DNA of 64,000 nucleotides from assembly GCA_023052935.1 (NCBI GenBank), contig CM041292.1:28717454-28781453 (forward strand). The letters run 5' to 3'. Made by a program: the position numbers and the translations under genes. Numbering within the stretch: position 1 is the first letter of the stretch; each line of letters starts with the position of its first letter. Shown in pieces: positions 23,973 through 34,999 of this stretch. Source of the stretch: Piezodorus guildinii. Its lineage: Eukaryota > Arthropoda > Insecta > Hemiptera > Pentatomidae. A model generated the notes under the pieces. That model was not told the origin of the DNA, ran no database searches, and saw nothing but the letters and a program-made list of their open reading frames with translations.

Positions 23973-24160
23973 ATATATATGTTAAATAAGATTCTGTTAT
24001 CCTTTGTTTTTAAATATCAGTTAAATTTCACTACGTATCACTTTTTCTATTTCTCTCATTAGTCACTATAAATATATAATTCATTTTTATACTGTCTTAT
24101 AACTTACTTCAAATATTTTTCTTTGTATATTGTTAAAAAAATGTGGTTGTTCTTTTCTGT
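23690..24160. repeat. TA and GATA microsatellites
   Basis: (TA)n followed by (GATA)n at about 23692-23730 and an interrupted (TA)n run at about 23926-23980. The remaining sequence is AT-rich. Confidence 0.8.
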
Positions 24161-24209
24161 TTTCATATCCCTTAAGATAGCAAAGATTTATACCGAAACG
24201 TTGGCACAA

Positions 24210-25560
24210 TGAATTAAGTTCACTTAATTGGAGTGTTTTGATGATTCACCCCTAACGCATTCTCCTTAATAAGTTGTGTTATTATGTGGTACTATTTTTT
24301 TTGCTTCTGCTTTATGTTCAAGATACGTTGTATATAATTGTAAATTCTTGGACCACTAAATCCCTTAAACTTCATAGGTTTTACACTATCGATTCTCCAT
24401 ATACATTATGAATAGATCATCACTGCTATACATTTTGTAAGTGGCTTCCATTGTATGAGCTTTTCTTAAAATCTTGTTTTTCTAACGATACTTGACACAT
24501 CTGTGTTTACTTCATTTTCAGGAGATTTAAAAATATAATTTAATAAAAACGAATTGAAACGATTTACTTATCTAGATATCATTTTATATACAGAGGGATG
24601 ATATTCAATAGACTTTATAGCTGTAATAAAATTTAAACTCATACAATAAATCTGAACATAATTAATCAAGAAGAATGTGATAATTCTACAATTCAGAAGA
24701 CCTTCACTATCCCATAATGCAGAGGCAATATAGATATCTATAATCATTATGATGGAGAATCCCTTCATTGATTATATTGAGTGGGGATCCGAGGCGGCCC
24801 TGATAATGGATTATACCCAGCATGAGGATTCCCCCTAGTAACGAAGTAATTTCAGGGTTTCCGAAATAGTCTAACTTGCTATCTATACGACAATAGGATA
24901 ACTTAGTAATCCCCAACTTGCTTGAGAACTTTCCTTCTGTTCCCGGCCCCATTCACGGCCCTCCCTAATTTATTTGCCTAACATTCACAACTGCTTGCCG
25001 CTTAGTCTCCCTCCAATCTGAAGCAGCAGGATTCAATAGAAGAGAAATGTTTAGCAAAGTGTAAATAGAATAAAACTACTTTATATCTGTCTCCTTCCAC
25101 GCGGAGGAAGAAATCAAGGTGCTTAGTAAGATAAACCAAAACTACATTACTAGTACCCCAACTGTTTTCCTGTAAAATATCAGCTTAGGTTATTCGGCAA
25201 CTTCTACGAAGCTGTTGTTCGATAATCATCCTTGAACAAGAGAAAATTGCAGTCTATACACCCTAACATTTTATGGAATATAAGTTTCTGTTTTAGAATT
25301 TATGAAAACCAATATCACGTTTTCACACAAAATGTTATGAATGTCACTTGTTCCTAAACCATTTTTTTTTAATAATATGAAACATTTTATCTATTATATG
25401 TAACTAATAATTGTTTTCCCTTAATTTCCAGCGTTAATAACTGACTACCTAATTGCTAATGTTAATAAAGCAGATGATATCACCGCCAATGTGTGCCATT
25501 TGTTTAAGAACTATATAAAAAAAATACTGGAAGGAATTAGTCCGGGTTGCGGTCCGTGAA
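24210..25560. other. No recognised gene
   Basis: A less AT-rich stretch at about 24770-25030 with GGGGATCCGAGGCGGCCC and GTTCCCGGCCCC blocks could be part of an old retroelement. No motif or terminal repeat supports a specific call. Confidence 0.4.
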
Positions 25561-25596
25561 TGAAACAATTAAGTAGTCTCAACCATTAATTTTCTG

Positions 25597-25633
25597 CCAA
25601 CGTTTCGATCCCCATTGTGGGTCGTCATCAGGG
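25597..25633 (-). ncRNA. Small hammerhead-ribozyme motif, second isolated copy
   Basis: On the minus strand: CTGATGA, a stem formed by GACCC and GGGATC with one bulged A and a CACAAT-type loop, GAAA, then CGTT. The core boxes are intact, and the cleavage triplet would be GUU rather than GUC. It resembles the motif at 3091-3127, including the CCCACA loop region, so both probably come from related Penelope-type elements. No neighbouring reverse-transcriptase sequence was found. Confidence 0.6.
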
Positions 25634-26035
25634 CGTATTTTAGGTGAATGGAAACTGATCAGTTCCTTTCAGTAGTTCCCAACGATCCACTAATCATATC
25701 CACTACATCAAATTAAATTTATGCCTTATTCCTTATCTTTTGGAGGGTCAACGAAAATACCAAATGAAAGTTTTTTCCTAGCCTAAACTCTCAAAAGTTA
25801 TATACAATATTTAAAATCGACATAAGACACTCTGAAATGTCGGCCAAGTCTGGCTCTCCCTCCTAGAGCAGGAAAAGGAAGGACTTCTTAGTCTAGTATT
25901 TCTTTTTAAATCGCTATCACTTGTATGGAGAGATAGTGAAGGTTTAGTTAGGGCGCGATATATTATTACTTTTAAACTAAGCAAAAAAAATTAAACATTT
26001 TTAAAAGTAATTTTTAGGCAATTTATATAACGAAG

Positions 26036-26169
26036 TAATGTCAGGAGGATGCACCACTGGGTGCTGCCTCCCTCATGCCTGACCACGCCATGTTTACTTA
26101 GATTTTAGCACATTTGCTGATTGTAATTTTTTTTACAGGTGTAAATAAAATATTAAGTGAAAAAAAAAA
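26036..26169 (+). pseudogene. 5'-truncated processed mRNA retrocopy
   Basis: A 134-bp insert is flanked by an 11-bp direct repeat ATATAACGAAG (26025-26035 and 26170-26180) and ends in a poly(A) run with AATAAA about 15 bp upstream. It therefore has the structure of a LINE-mobilised mRNA copy. One frame is open from the start to a TAG and reads QEDAPLGAASLMPDHAMFT, a plausible protein C-terminus followed by a short 3' UTR. The parent gene was not recognised. An alternative is a small SINE with a strong 5' hairpin. Confidence 0.65.
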
Positions 26170-26433
26170 ATATAACGAAGCAGTTGCTATGCAAACAGAA
26201 TATATTCATTGGCCTCCTTAAACATCTGCTTTTAACAGTTGTCGTGAAAACAGCTGCTCAGAATCTAATTATTATTTAATTATATACTAACGTTTTTGTT
26301 TGTGTTTTAAATTAAATGATTCTTCAACAAAAAGTTAATATAAAGTAGACATATTTTAGGAAATATTTTTCATGAAAACTAACGACGCTGTTGTGAAAAC
26401 TCAGCAGTCACTGCCGGGATCTATTGTCAATTG

Positions 26434-26815
26434 AGACGTTAATTTCCAAAAGGTACTATAGCCATTCTAGGAAATTTTACAGGAAGCGCGAAAATCTCTC
26501 ATTACTATATTATTAAACTAGCTAATTTGGGTCTTTTTGCCTTAAAATTTATAATTATTTCTTTACTATAATAATAACATCATATTAAAGTTATGAAATG
26601 ATTTTTTTTTAGAATGATTTGGAATGAAACTAAATGTGTAATAAGTATCTTAAGAAATTAATAGCATTTCTAAATCACGTTACTAAAAGACATGAGCGTT
26701 TATTAAATACAATCAAATTTAAGATTTAGATAAAACTAAATGAGGAGAATATAAATATGTAAAAATATCAACTTCATAAGAAATGTCCTTTAGTACCTTT
26801 TGGAAATCAACGTCT
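26434..26815. mobile_element. MITE with 25-bp terminal inverted repeats
   Basis: The left end is AGACGTTAATTTCCAAAAGG, continuing to 26458. Its inverted match, with one substitution, lies at 26791-26815. The interior (about 330 bp) is AT-rich and non-coding. The right end recurs at about 46880-46912, which shows that it is dispersed. The target duplication is unclear, so the superfamily cannot be named. Confidence 0.6.
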
Positions 26816-27295
26816 GAATTTGGAAATTTTCTTACAATTATATATGTTTAGGAAATTTTCTTGGACTTATTGGAAGTTAACCATTGGAAAATAAAATTAT
26901 ATTAATGGAAAAATTAAAGATCGTTAATATGATATGGAACTGTGTTCAGTAAAATAATATCAAACTTAAATATTTTCTTTGTAAATAGCATTTCTGGAGG
27001 TAAATATAAGCGAAAGCTCGAAATTTAAACCCATAAGCATTAAAGGTCTCATACGCGCATCATGGTTCATGGTTTTTAGGGCTATATCAAATGCTTCATG
27101 CATATAAGCGCATAAAAGTAAAAGCGCATAAAGCGCATAAAAAGCTATGAATACACTTACGAAACGCATGAATTTAGTGCTATTTCATCTCATATTTCAT
27201 CAGTTAGAAAATAAATTATAATATACAGCAGACCATTTTAGGAATAGGATTGTTACATAAGAAGTAACAAAAAATCTAGTGCGGGCAACACACGA

Positions 27296-28158
27296 CTTTC
27301 ACTTACCTCCGTTTTTAGAATCGATTAAAGAATTTTCAAATACAGTAAGAGATAAAAATGAGTGAAACCATTAAATAATTAGTTAAATGGAATTTCTATA
27401 GAAACATGTGTTTTCTTAAAAAATCTATTATATTATTCCCTAAAATAATTAGTTAGTGTTATCTTCTATTCATCACTCTCTATTAACTTTGAAAAGCTTG
27501 TGTATTAGATAATATTTTTCCTAAAATCTTTAGCTTTCCAACGGTATATTAAACATGTATATTACTATTCTAAAGTTAAAAAACAAAAAAAATTGCATTA
27601 AAAAATATTGTTTTCGTTTTTTTCTTTAGTTGGGTATCGAATTCATTTCAATTTATATATTTACCTGTTTTTCATCAGTGGTAACAAGATAATATAGTAA
27701 TTTTTATAGAATCAACAAATTAAAGGTACTTTAGAAGAAGAAAATTTTAAATATTGGCATTTAAGCCCTGTCAGACTACTTTTATCAGAATGAAACCTAC
27801 ACAATATTAAAGCCTATTTAATTTAACATCGATATAGCGAGTTTAATCAAAATCGTAGAACAGTTTTTGAGAAAATCGTAAAAAGGAGCAATATGCATAA
27901 TGTGAAGTGGCTCTTCTGGTTAGCCGATTTTGAAGAAGTTTTTGCAACATCTCGGGAGTATAGTTGTCTTAAATATGAAATTTAAGTTTCATAAGAATTT
28001 TCGTTTCCGCCTGGGAGTTGCCACACACACACAGACCTTTTTGCTTGACTTGGTTATTTGGACTCAGGGGACCCTAAGACGTGTATTTCCATTGAAATAG
28101 AAATCGAAAATTTTCACGATCGCAATACATTCCCTTACTATATATAGTAAGTGAAAGC
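27296..28158 (-). mobile_element. Family A repeat, copy with both ends
   Basis: The left end is CACACGACTTTCACTTACC. The right end is TATATAGTAAGTGAAAGC, so the terminal motif CTTTCACTTAC is inverted at both ends. The interior is the complete family A block order in reverse. There is no coding frame. It is followed within about 70 bp by another copy in the same orientation. Confidence 0.65.
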
Positions 28159-28227
28159 AATATATTCATTGGGATATATTCTATCCTCATCATAATTGTT
28201 AAAAATCTGGTGCGCGCAACACACGAC

Positions 28228-28993
28228 TTTCACTTACCTCTGTTATTAATATCAATTTAAGAATTTTTAAAAAATTCTAGAAACGAAACTAAATTGTTAA
28301 AGAATTATTTACATTTGATATTTATAGAAAGATGTGTTCTATTAAATAATATACTAAACATTATCTACGAAATTCAGTAAGTATTTTTTATCACTGTGTG
28401 TTAAAACTACTTGGGACTTCCGGCGACGACAGCGCCATAAATGTGGCCAAGCAGTGAAACAATTATATTAAAAAATATTTTTTCAGTTTTCTCCTTTAGT
28501 TGGATATCTATATATGTTTACCTGTTTTTTATCAATGGCAAGAAGATGATATGGTTTTTTTTATAGAATATACAAAATCAAAGGTACTTTAAAGGAAGAA
28601 AATTTGAAATATCTCCATTAAAGCCCCTTCAGACTATTTCAATCAGAATGAAACCTACATTACATTAAAGCCCTTTAAATTTTACATCAATATAGCGAAT
28701 TTAATCAAAATCGTTTGAGCCGTTTTTGAGAAAATCGTAAAAAGGTGATAAATGCATAGTATAAAGTATGGTTTTCGGTCAGCCGATTCCAATGAAAAAA
28801 TTGCTGTAACATCTCGGGCGTATAGTAGTCTTAAATATAAAATATCATTTCCGTACGAATTTTTGTTTTTTCTTGATTATTTGAGCTCAGCTGACCCTAA
28901 AATGTTTATTTCTGTTGAAAACTGTAATTCGAAAATTTTTACAATCGTAATACTTTCCCATACTATATATTTCATATATAGGTAAGTGAAAGT
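28228..28993 (-). mobile_element. Family A repeat, adjacent copy
   Basis: Same termini (CACACGACTTTCACTTACC on the left, TATAGGTAAGTGAAAG on the right) and internal blocks as the copy at 27296-28158, with internal deletions. Confidence 0.65.
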
Positions 28994-29204
28994 AAAAAAC
29001 TATAAAAGGAGTTCAGTTCACAATTATATTTCTACTGTATTTCTAAGAAAGCAGGCGTTTTTTTTCTTTTTCTAGCGACATTTCACTTTAAAGCTACAAA
29101 ATTTTAGGTCGTCTGTTTGAACTGTTTTGAACATTTCTAATTTCCTTTGATTGTGATTCTTCTTAAGTAGAGACTTTTCGCTATGCTTTTACTTATTTTG
29201 GTTT

Positions 29205-29560
29205 ATAATTTTAAATAACGAACCTTCGTAATCGACCAAACAAAAAAAAAAAAAAAAAAAAAATACTCTCTACTCTTCCCCAGATGAAAATGATACCGAA
29301 TAAATAATAAAAAATATCTATTTGTCCGCCTTCCACGGCATTTTTCTGAAACTATAGGACCAATGATTTCGAAATTCGCTACAAAAATACTAGGGCCTGC
29401 AACAATGATCCTTTTTTAAAATAGCGACCGAATAAAAGTGATTTAATTCAATAACCCACTTATTTTTTAAGATAGAGGAAAAATTTATTAGTGTTTATTA
29501 ACCAAAAAACCGCGAATAATTACAAAAAATAAGCTCATAACTCAGGATAAATATTTCATA
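29205..29560 (+). repeat. Family B repeat, copy 3 (partial)
   Basis: Shows the AACCTTCGTAATCGACCAAA, TTTGTCCGCCTTCC, ATAGCGACCGAATAAAAG and AACCCACTTATTTTTTAAGA blocks in family B order. Confidence 0.55.
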
Positions 29561-29569
29561 AAAAATAAC

Positions 29570-29960
29570 CTAGGAAAATATTTCTCTACTTCGTTCTACG
29601 GTTGAATATTGCATTATATCCTGTTATTATGTTTGATTAATGATAAAATTTTGAATTTAGTTATTGAACCTACGAAATTAAATTTACTTTGGAGAAAGGA
29701 GATTTAAAATATCGGCATTTATGACCTGTCAGACTATTCCAATCATAATGAATTTTGAATTTTAGATCGATTTTGTGAGCAATCAATATTAATCAACATC
29801 GTTTAGGCCGTTTCAGAGAAAATAATATCAATATGCAATATGCATTGTATAAATTGATATTTTTGGTTGGTCGATTTGGGTAAAAATGTTTCTGTAATAT
29901 CCCAGGTAAATACTTTCCTTAAATATGAAATTTATGTTCCATAGATATGAGATTCTTGAT
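29570..29960 (-). mobile_element. Family A repeat, partial copy
   Basis: Contains GGAGATTTAAAATATCGGCA, TGACCTGTCAGACTATTCC and the following family A blocks in reverse orientation, without the CTTTCACTTAC end. Confidence 0.5.
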
Positions 29961-30675
29961 GGGGTATGAGTTACTACTGCTGACCTCTATAAAATCTTGA
30001 ATAGGTTATTAATAAACTGGAAGACAGTGAATTGGCTGTTCAGTTTAATGCAGGTCAGGAAATATGCAACGCTACCACCATAAGAACTATTAAAATGATC
30101 CTATCATATTTTTTATAAGCGATCCGCTATGACCATTACGCGCCGTTATCTCATGTTACCGGGTGACCTTTCCGTCCGATACGAGCAGTAGTATACTAGA
30201 TTCCACTATCAGGCTAGGCCGATCTAACCTTTCAGGGTATGACGAATATGGAAGCGACTTTCTGATCAACGAAAGATCGATACAACACCTACTCGAATGA
30301 TTCAGCCCTTTCCGTATGGTAATATAAAGAGTTTATTTTCAAGGATTTCATAATGAAAAGTATATTTTTATTTAACAGTTGTATAAAGTCAGTAGTTTGC
30401 CACATATCCTTTTATTAGTTCAAAAAATCTTCTGCTCGTATCAAACACGTTTTATTTTGTACTGGTGAACTGCCTCTGCTTCGCTCGGGTGTAATCGCGG
30501 TGATCGGGTGATTGTGTCATCCGATCTTTACTTTCCTACCCATAGGACGAAAACTTTTGATCGTTACAGTATCATTTAGTGGCATATTTACTTGTTATAT
30601 TATAATATACAGTTGTGAATTTAAAAAAAAAAAGTTTAATATGAAACATCACTTTTTATGTATTAACCTTTAAAT
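29960..30675. other. No recognised gene
   Basis: A slightly less AT-rich sequence with no motif recognised. It borders a long (TA)n microsatellite at about 30678-30742. Confidence 0.4.
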
Positions 30676-30743
<68 letters not shown>

Positions 30744-30790
30744 TGTCACAATATTTGTTCGCGAAACACTGAAATTACTGAACCGACTTT

Positions 30791-31485
30791 ACTGACACCG
30801 TCTGAACTCAGTGAACCGCTCAGAAAGCAAGAAGATGACCGATGGCAGAAAATGTGGGACGATAGCCAGGTAAGCAAACTGAAGCATATAAAACAAACGG
30901 TGAAACCCTGGTCTACATCTAGCCGTAGCAGCCGGAGGGAGGAGGTCGCGTTGACCCGGCTAAGGATAGGACACTCGCGGCTGACGCACTCTTATCTTTT
31001 GGCTAGGCAGCCGGTGCCCCGATGCCAGCACTGTGATGGAACCCTTACCATTCGGCATATTTTTCAAGAATGCCCTTATTATTCATCACACCTGAATAAA
31101 ATTGGACTAAGCCCGAATATTTCAGCGGTGCTGGGTGATAGAGAGAAAACCATTGAATTAGTTTTTGATTTTCTTAAGGAGCAGTCATTATTATCGAAAT
31201 TATAAAGACCATTCCTAGTCAGTTAGCATTACTAGTATTAGCTTTTTAAACTATTGTTTACATAAAAATATTTTTTTTTCTTTCTTTATTTTTTTTTTAT
31301 TATGTTTTTTTAATTTTTTTTTATATATTTATTATTTATTTATTTATTTTATTTCTTTTCTTCCTTTCTCTCAATCACCCATCACCTAATAGTTCTTTTT
31401 TATAAAGGTTGAATATGCATATAGTGTCTAGGCGTTGATGACCTTAGGGTTTTACGCCTTAAAACCTAAACAAACAAACAAACAA
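30791..31485 (+). pseudogene. 5'-truncated LINE (Jockey-like C-terminus) with TSD
   Basis: The insert is flanked by a perfect 14-bp duplication ACTGAACCGACTTT (30777-30790 and 31486-31499). One frame is open from near the 5' junction to the TAA after 31202. It encodes the C-terminal region of a non-LTR ORF2: EEVALTRLRIGHSRLTHSYL, the CQHCDGTLTIRHIFQEC finger, and a short tail. This is the part following RNase H in Jockey/R1-type elements. The 3' UTR ends in a CAAA repeat tail. The clean duplication and open frame point to a fairly recent, dead-on-arrival insertion. Confidence 0.8.
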
Positions 31486-31499
31486 ACTGAACCGACTTT

Positions 31500-32860
31500 G
31501 ATCAAAATTCGTAAGTATCTGTTCTTTGGTCCAACTTAACTGATAGGATTATTTTTATCTATTATTATTACTATTATAAATCGTTGAAAAAAATATTTTT
31601 CTAAAACGTAAAACAAATTGTGGCAACACTGATTCTACAGTAACCTTCCCATATATTTACATATGTAAAGTTTCTATGCGTTCTTATTTATAAAATATAC
31701 ATTCACTCTATAGTTTCCAGTTATAAAAAAATACATATTACAATACGTTTCCAAAATAATTATAAGTACTCATTTGAATGACTATCAAATTTCTAACCAT
31801 CTGGAAGAAAAATCATCTTAATTGAATTAATTATCGAAGATATTATTAATTAAGTGTTGATTTCTCGTTATAAAAAAAACATAAAAGGATTTATTTATTG
31901 ATTCTAAAAAACATGTTGTTTTTTTTTTTGGAGAAAGGCTTCACAATTGAAGAAAATACGCATCTAAGTTGCAAAGGAGTATTACACATGATGATGGCAT
32001 ACAACGGTTATATTTAAAAGATAAAACCAAGTTATTGAATAGTTGGGATGTAGCTACTTGGTACTGGTATGTTATTGTAACATAGAGTAAATAAGATTGA
32101 TATCTGACTTGAAATAATAACCTTTTATTTACCATAAACAGAATAGCTCATTGCTATTCACCTGTAATTCTTTTACATAACGTTTTAACGATTTACGTTA
32201 AAACTAATTCGAACCAAAAAGCTCATTTATTATCTTAATACAACCTTTTTATCACTAAGATTAACAGAAGTTTTTTTTTTTTTTAGTTATTTAACGTTAT
32301 CCATCTGGTACACTTTTGATCAAAATCAAGAAAATTGAAAAATCGAAAGAATTACCACCGTAGTAGTTAGTTTAATTTTAAGGGGAAAAAACAACTGTTG
32401 TTTTATCGTCCACAAAATAAGACAAAGCTATTTTTTCATTAATATAGTATTTTTCAATATTGTTTTTACAACTGTATAATAAAAAAGATCTATTAAATGT
32501 AATACAAGATTATATTTCATTAATTAAATAAATACTATTATATAAGCGAACTGACTAAGATACAACAAAAGTATAAAGGAATATGAATAAATAAGTAATG
32601 ATATTAAACAAATATATTTTCATAAAAATTATTATATACAGTAAAAATTAATTAATATAAAAGTTGATATATATTTTAATTAAGTTTTGTGTTCACATCA
32701 GTTCAGCATAATCTACCTAATAAACATACTTAATACCAACAATTTAGAACAACGCTGTTTATTAAGCTGTACAAAATAAAAATACATTATTTTAATAATA
32801 GTAATAATAAAAAGGATATATTTATTTAAGCCTGTGCCAATGACAGAAATAAACGCCTTC
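31500..32860. other. No recognised gene
   Basis: AT-rich with no coding signal. Open frames are under 70 codons. Confidence 0.45.
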
Positions 32861-32861
32861 A

Positions 32862-33005
32862 AGTTGGCAGACGCAACCCGCAGAGCTTGAGCGGTGATTC
32901 TCTCAGATTAGGCTGAGAGGTGGAAGGGGGTCGGGTTTCGCACTGTCTCTGTCGCCTCCTGTGCACACAAAATTTGCCTACAAACCGTCTCGGCTCTTGA
33001 ATACA
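32862..33005. other. GC-richer block of unknown nature
   Basis: An abrupt GC-richer stretch in AT-rich DNA, containing a short perfect stem TCTCAG...CTGAGA (32899-32918) and GGAAGGGGGTCGGG. No open frame, A/B boxes, or second copy in this window was found. It could be a SINE head, a small RNA gene or a regulatory island. Confidence 0.3.
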
Positions 33006-33089
33006 TCTAATTCACCCTGAAGATAATTACTTATTTTATTTCATTATTAATATTTTACTAGCATTATATCTAAAAAATCTGGTTCTTGG

Positions 33090-34340
33090 GACACAAGACT
33101 TTGACTTCGTTTTTCCGTTGTTAAAATCGATTTAAGGATTTTTAGAAACAGTCAGAGATGAAATATATAGCCAAGTACAAGTAAAAAATTAATTAAATTT
33201 AGTATTGATTCAAACATGTGTTTTATTAAATATTCCATTATATTATTCTCTGCAAACAACCAGTTAGTTCTATCAGTTTTTCATCTATCGCTATTAAATT
33301 TTAAAATTGTGTGTATGATATAATATTTTTTCTAAAAACTTTAGCTTTACAACGGTCAACATTCGTAATATACATCCATATTGAAGCTCTTATGTTCAAA
33401 AATTGCAAGGAGAGATACACTTTATTTACAAAATAAATGATGTTGCCCAACTTAATAGGGTTGCTATAAAACAGCATACCAATTTTTTTTACTATAGGAC
33501 TATTTTCAACATTATAATTTTAAACCCTTAATTATAAATACAATATTTTTTTTTCCTTTTCAACTTTTTTTCTTTATTCATTTTTTATATATTTTTCCTT
33601 TTTTACCTTTTCCCATTTTCTTTCAGATATATACATCTATACATATACACCAACATTAAAAAAAACAACATATATACACAATAAAACAAAATATTAAAAA
33701 GCAAACATCTATATAATAAAACCAAAACACAATATTAAAAGGCTTAGTATTTAAATATAATAAATAAATAGATACGAAATTATATTATGATTAAAGTATA
33801 AATAATGAATGTATGCACATGCATGCCCCTCTAATGATCCCTATTATAACTACTACGAGTATATGTGTTTGTTACTCATAACAAAACATTTTTCTTGCTC
33901 TTTTTTCCCGGAGTTGGATTTATAATGCGTTTAACTTTTATATTTTCAAGCTTTTTTTATTATTGCTTAATAGATGACATGGTTAATTTTTCCAAATTTA
34001 CAAAACTTTAAGGTACTTTAGAGAAAGAAAATTAAAAAACGTAGGCATTTAAGTCCTGCCAGACTGTTTCAATCAGAATAAAACCTTTTGTATATCAAAG
34101 CTCAATAAATTTTAAATAAATTTACGAGTTTCATCAAAATCATTAGAGCCGTTTTTGAGAAAATCATAAAAAGGTGCAAAATCAAAACACACACACACAC
34201 ACACACACAAACACAAACACAGGGTTCCACAGACCATTTCGCGCGACTTAGTCATTTGGACTTGGGGAACCCAGTATATATAAATGTGTGTATTTCCGTT
34301 GAAAAAGATACAAATACATATCACGATCGCAAAAAAAAAA
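33090..34340 (-). mobile_element. Family A repeat, long copy with nested LINE UTR
   Basis: Family A blocks run in reverse from CACAAGACTTTGACTTCG (decayed terminal motif) to CACGATCGCAAAA. Its middle is interrupted by 33415-33860, the inverted 3' UTR of the LINE family seen at 12310-13050. A CA/AC-rich run at about 34184-34222 is an expansion of the family A GTGTGTG block. Confidence 0.6.
33415..33860 (-). mobile_element. LINE 3' UTR fragment, inverted
   Basis: On the minus strand it shares GGGGCATGCATGTGCAT, AATTGGTATGCTG and AGCAACCC-ATTAAGTTGGGCA with 12600-13050. Only the non-coding 3' part is present, so the insertion is strongly 5'-truncated. It sits inside a family A copy and is therefore younger than that copy. 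Confidence 0.55.
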
Positions 34341-34555
34341 AAAAAAAATGAGGATGAATTACCATCTTGGTGTCTTTGAAACTCGATTTTACTAAAACGT
34401 CTGTTCAGTATAGGTTTTATTTATACATTTTTTTATAACTTTTAATAAAAAAAGTAATGAATGAATTAATATATAACATTTTAAGTTAAACATTCTGAAT
34501 CTTCTACTAAAATTTGTGACCTCCTAAAGTTCGATAACTTATTTAACATATGTAA

Positions 34556-34700
34556 ATAGTTGAAAAGTATTGCTATCCTGAAAATTTTATTATTCACATT
34601 TTCAACGACAATATATATGTTTTTAGGATTCCTTGAGTTTAGATGGACAAGTACTTCGCAAAACGAAACTGAAATTTCATATTTAATTCAGTTGTATATC
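34556..34700 (+). mobile_element. Family A repeat, end fragment split by SINE-2
   Basis: Contains GAAAAGTATTGCTATCCTGAAA, AGGATTCCTTGAGTTTAGA and GAAACTGAAATTTCATATTT, the first blocks of family A. It is then interrupted by the SINE at 34708. Confidence 0.45.
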
Positions 34701-34707
34701 TTTCATA

Positions 34708-34945
34708 TGAGAGTGGCATGGTCTAGTGAATAGAGCACTAAGTTCGAACCCAGGCTGGGACTGGGGATTATTTGTTCTGTTATTTCAGCCATGGAACGAC
34801 CTAGGGTAAGGAGACCCTCCTAGAGCACACCCGGCTCTCTAAAGTGGGTACCCAAATTGGCGAAAAACTAGGCCTGATCACCACCATACACGACTGTTGG
34901 CAGCGAAAGTCTCAGTATGTACTGAACCCTAAACACTCCATGGGT
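34708..34945 (+). mobile_element. SINE-2 copy with tRNA-like head
   Basis: The head contains an A-box-like TGGCATGGTCTAGTGAATAG and a B-box-like AGTTCGAACCC, the internal promoter elements of RNA polymerase III tRNA genes. The spacing is shorter than in a real tRNA, so it is a SINE and not a tRNA gene. The body contains AGGGTAAGGAGACCCTCCTA and GTGGGTACCCAAATTGGCG, which recur inverted at 37977-38100 and 39500-39665. Confidence 0.65.
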
Positions 34946-34999
34946 ACAGAAATATATCTATAATTATACAGCAAGATTTTCTCTAAAAGCTATAACTAT

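Noticed and set aside
24169..24205. Possible hammerhead on the plus strand ending CCGAAACGTTGG
   Set aside because: The first box reads CTTAAGA and no helix II forms between it and GAAA, so it is not supported.
24707..24952. An 81-codon minus-strand open frame as a gene
   Set aside because: No domain, signal or codon pattern was recognised. The surrounding composition suggests an old repeat, but nothing supports a call.
34708..34780. A tRNA gene
   Set aside because: A- and B-box-like motifs are present, but they are too close together and no acceptor stem or anticodon arm can be formed. It is the head of a SINE.
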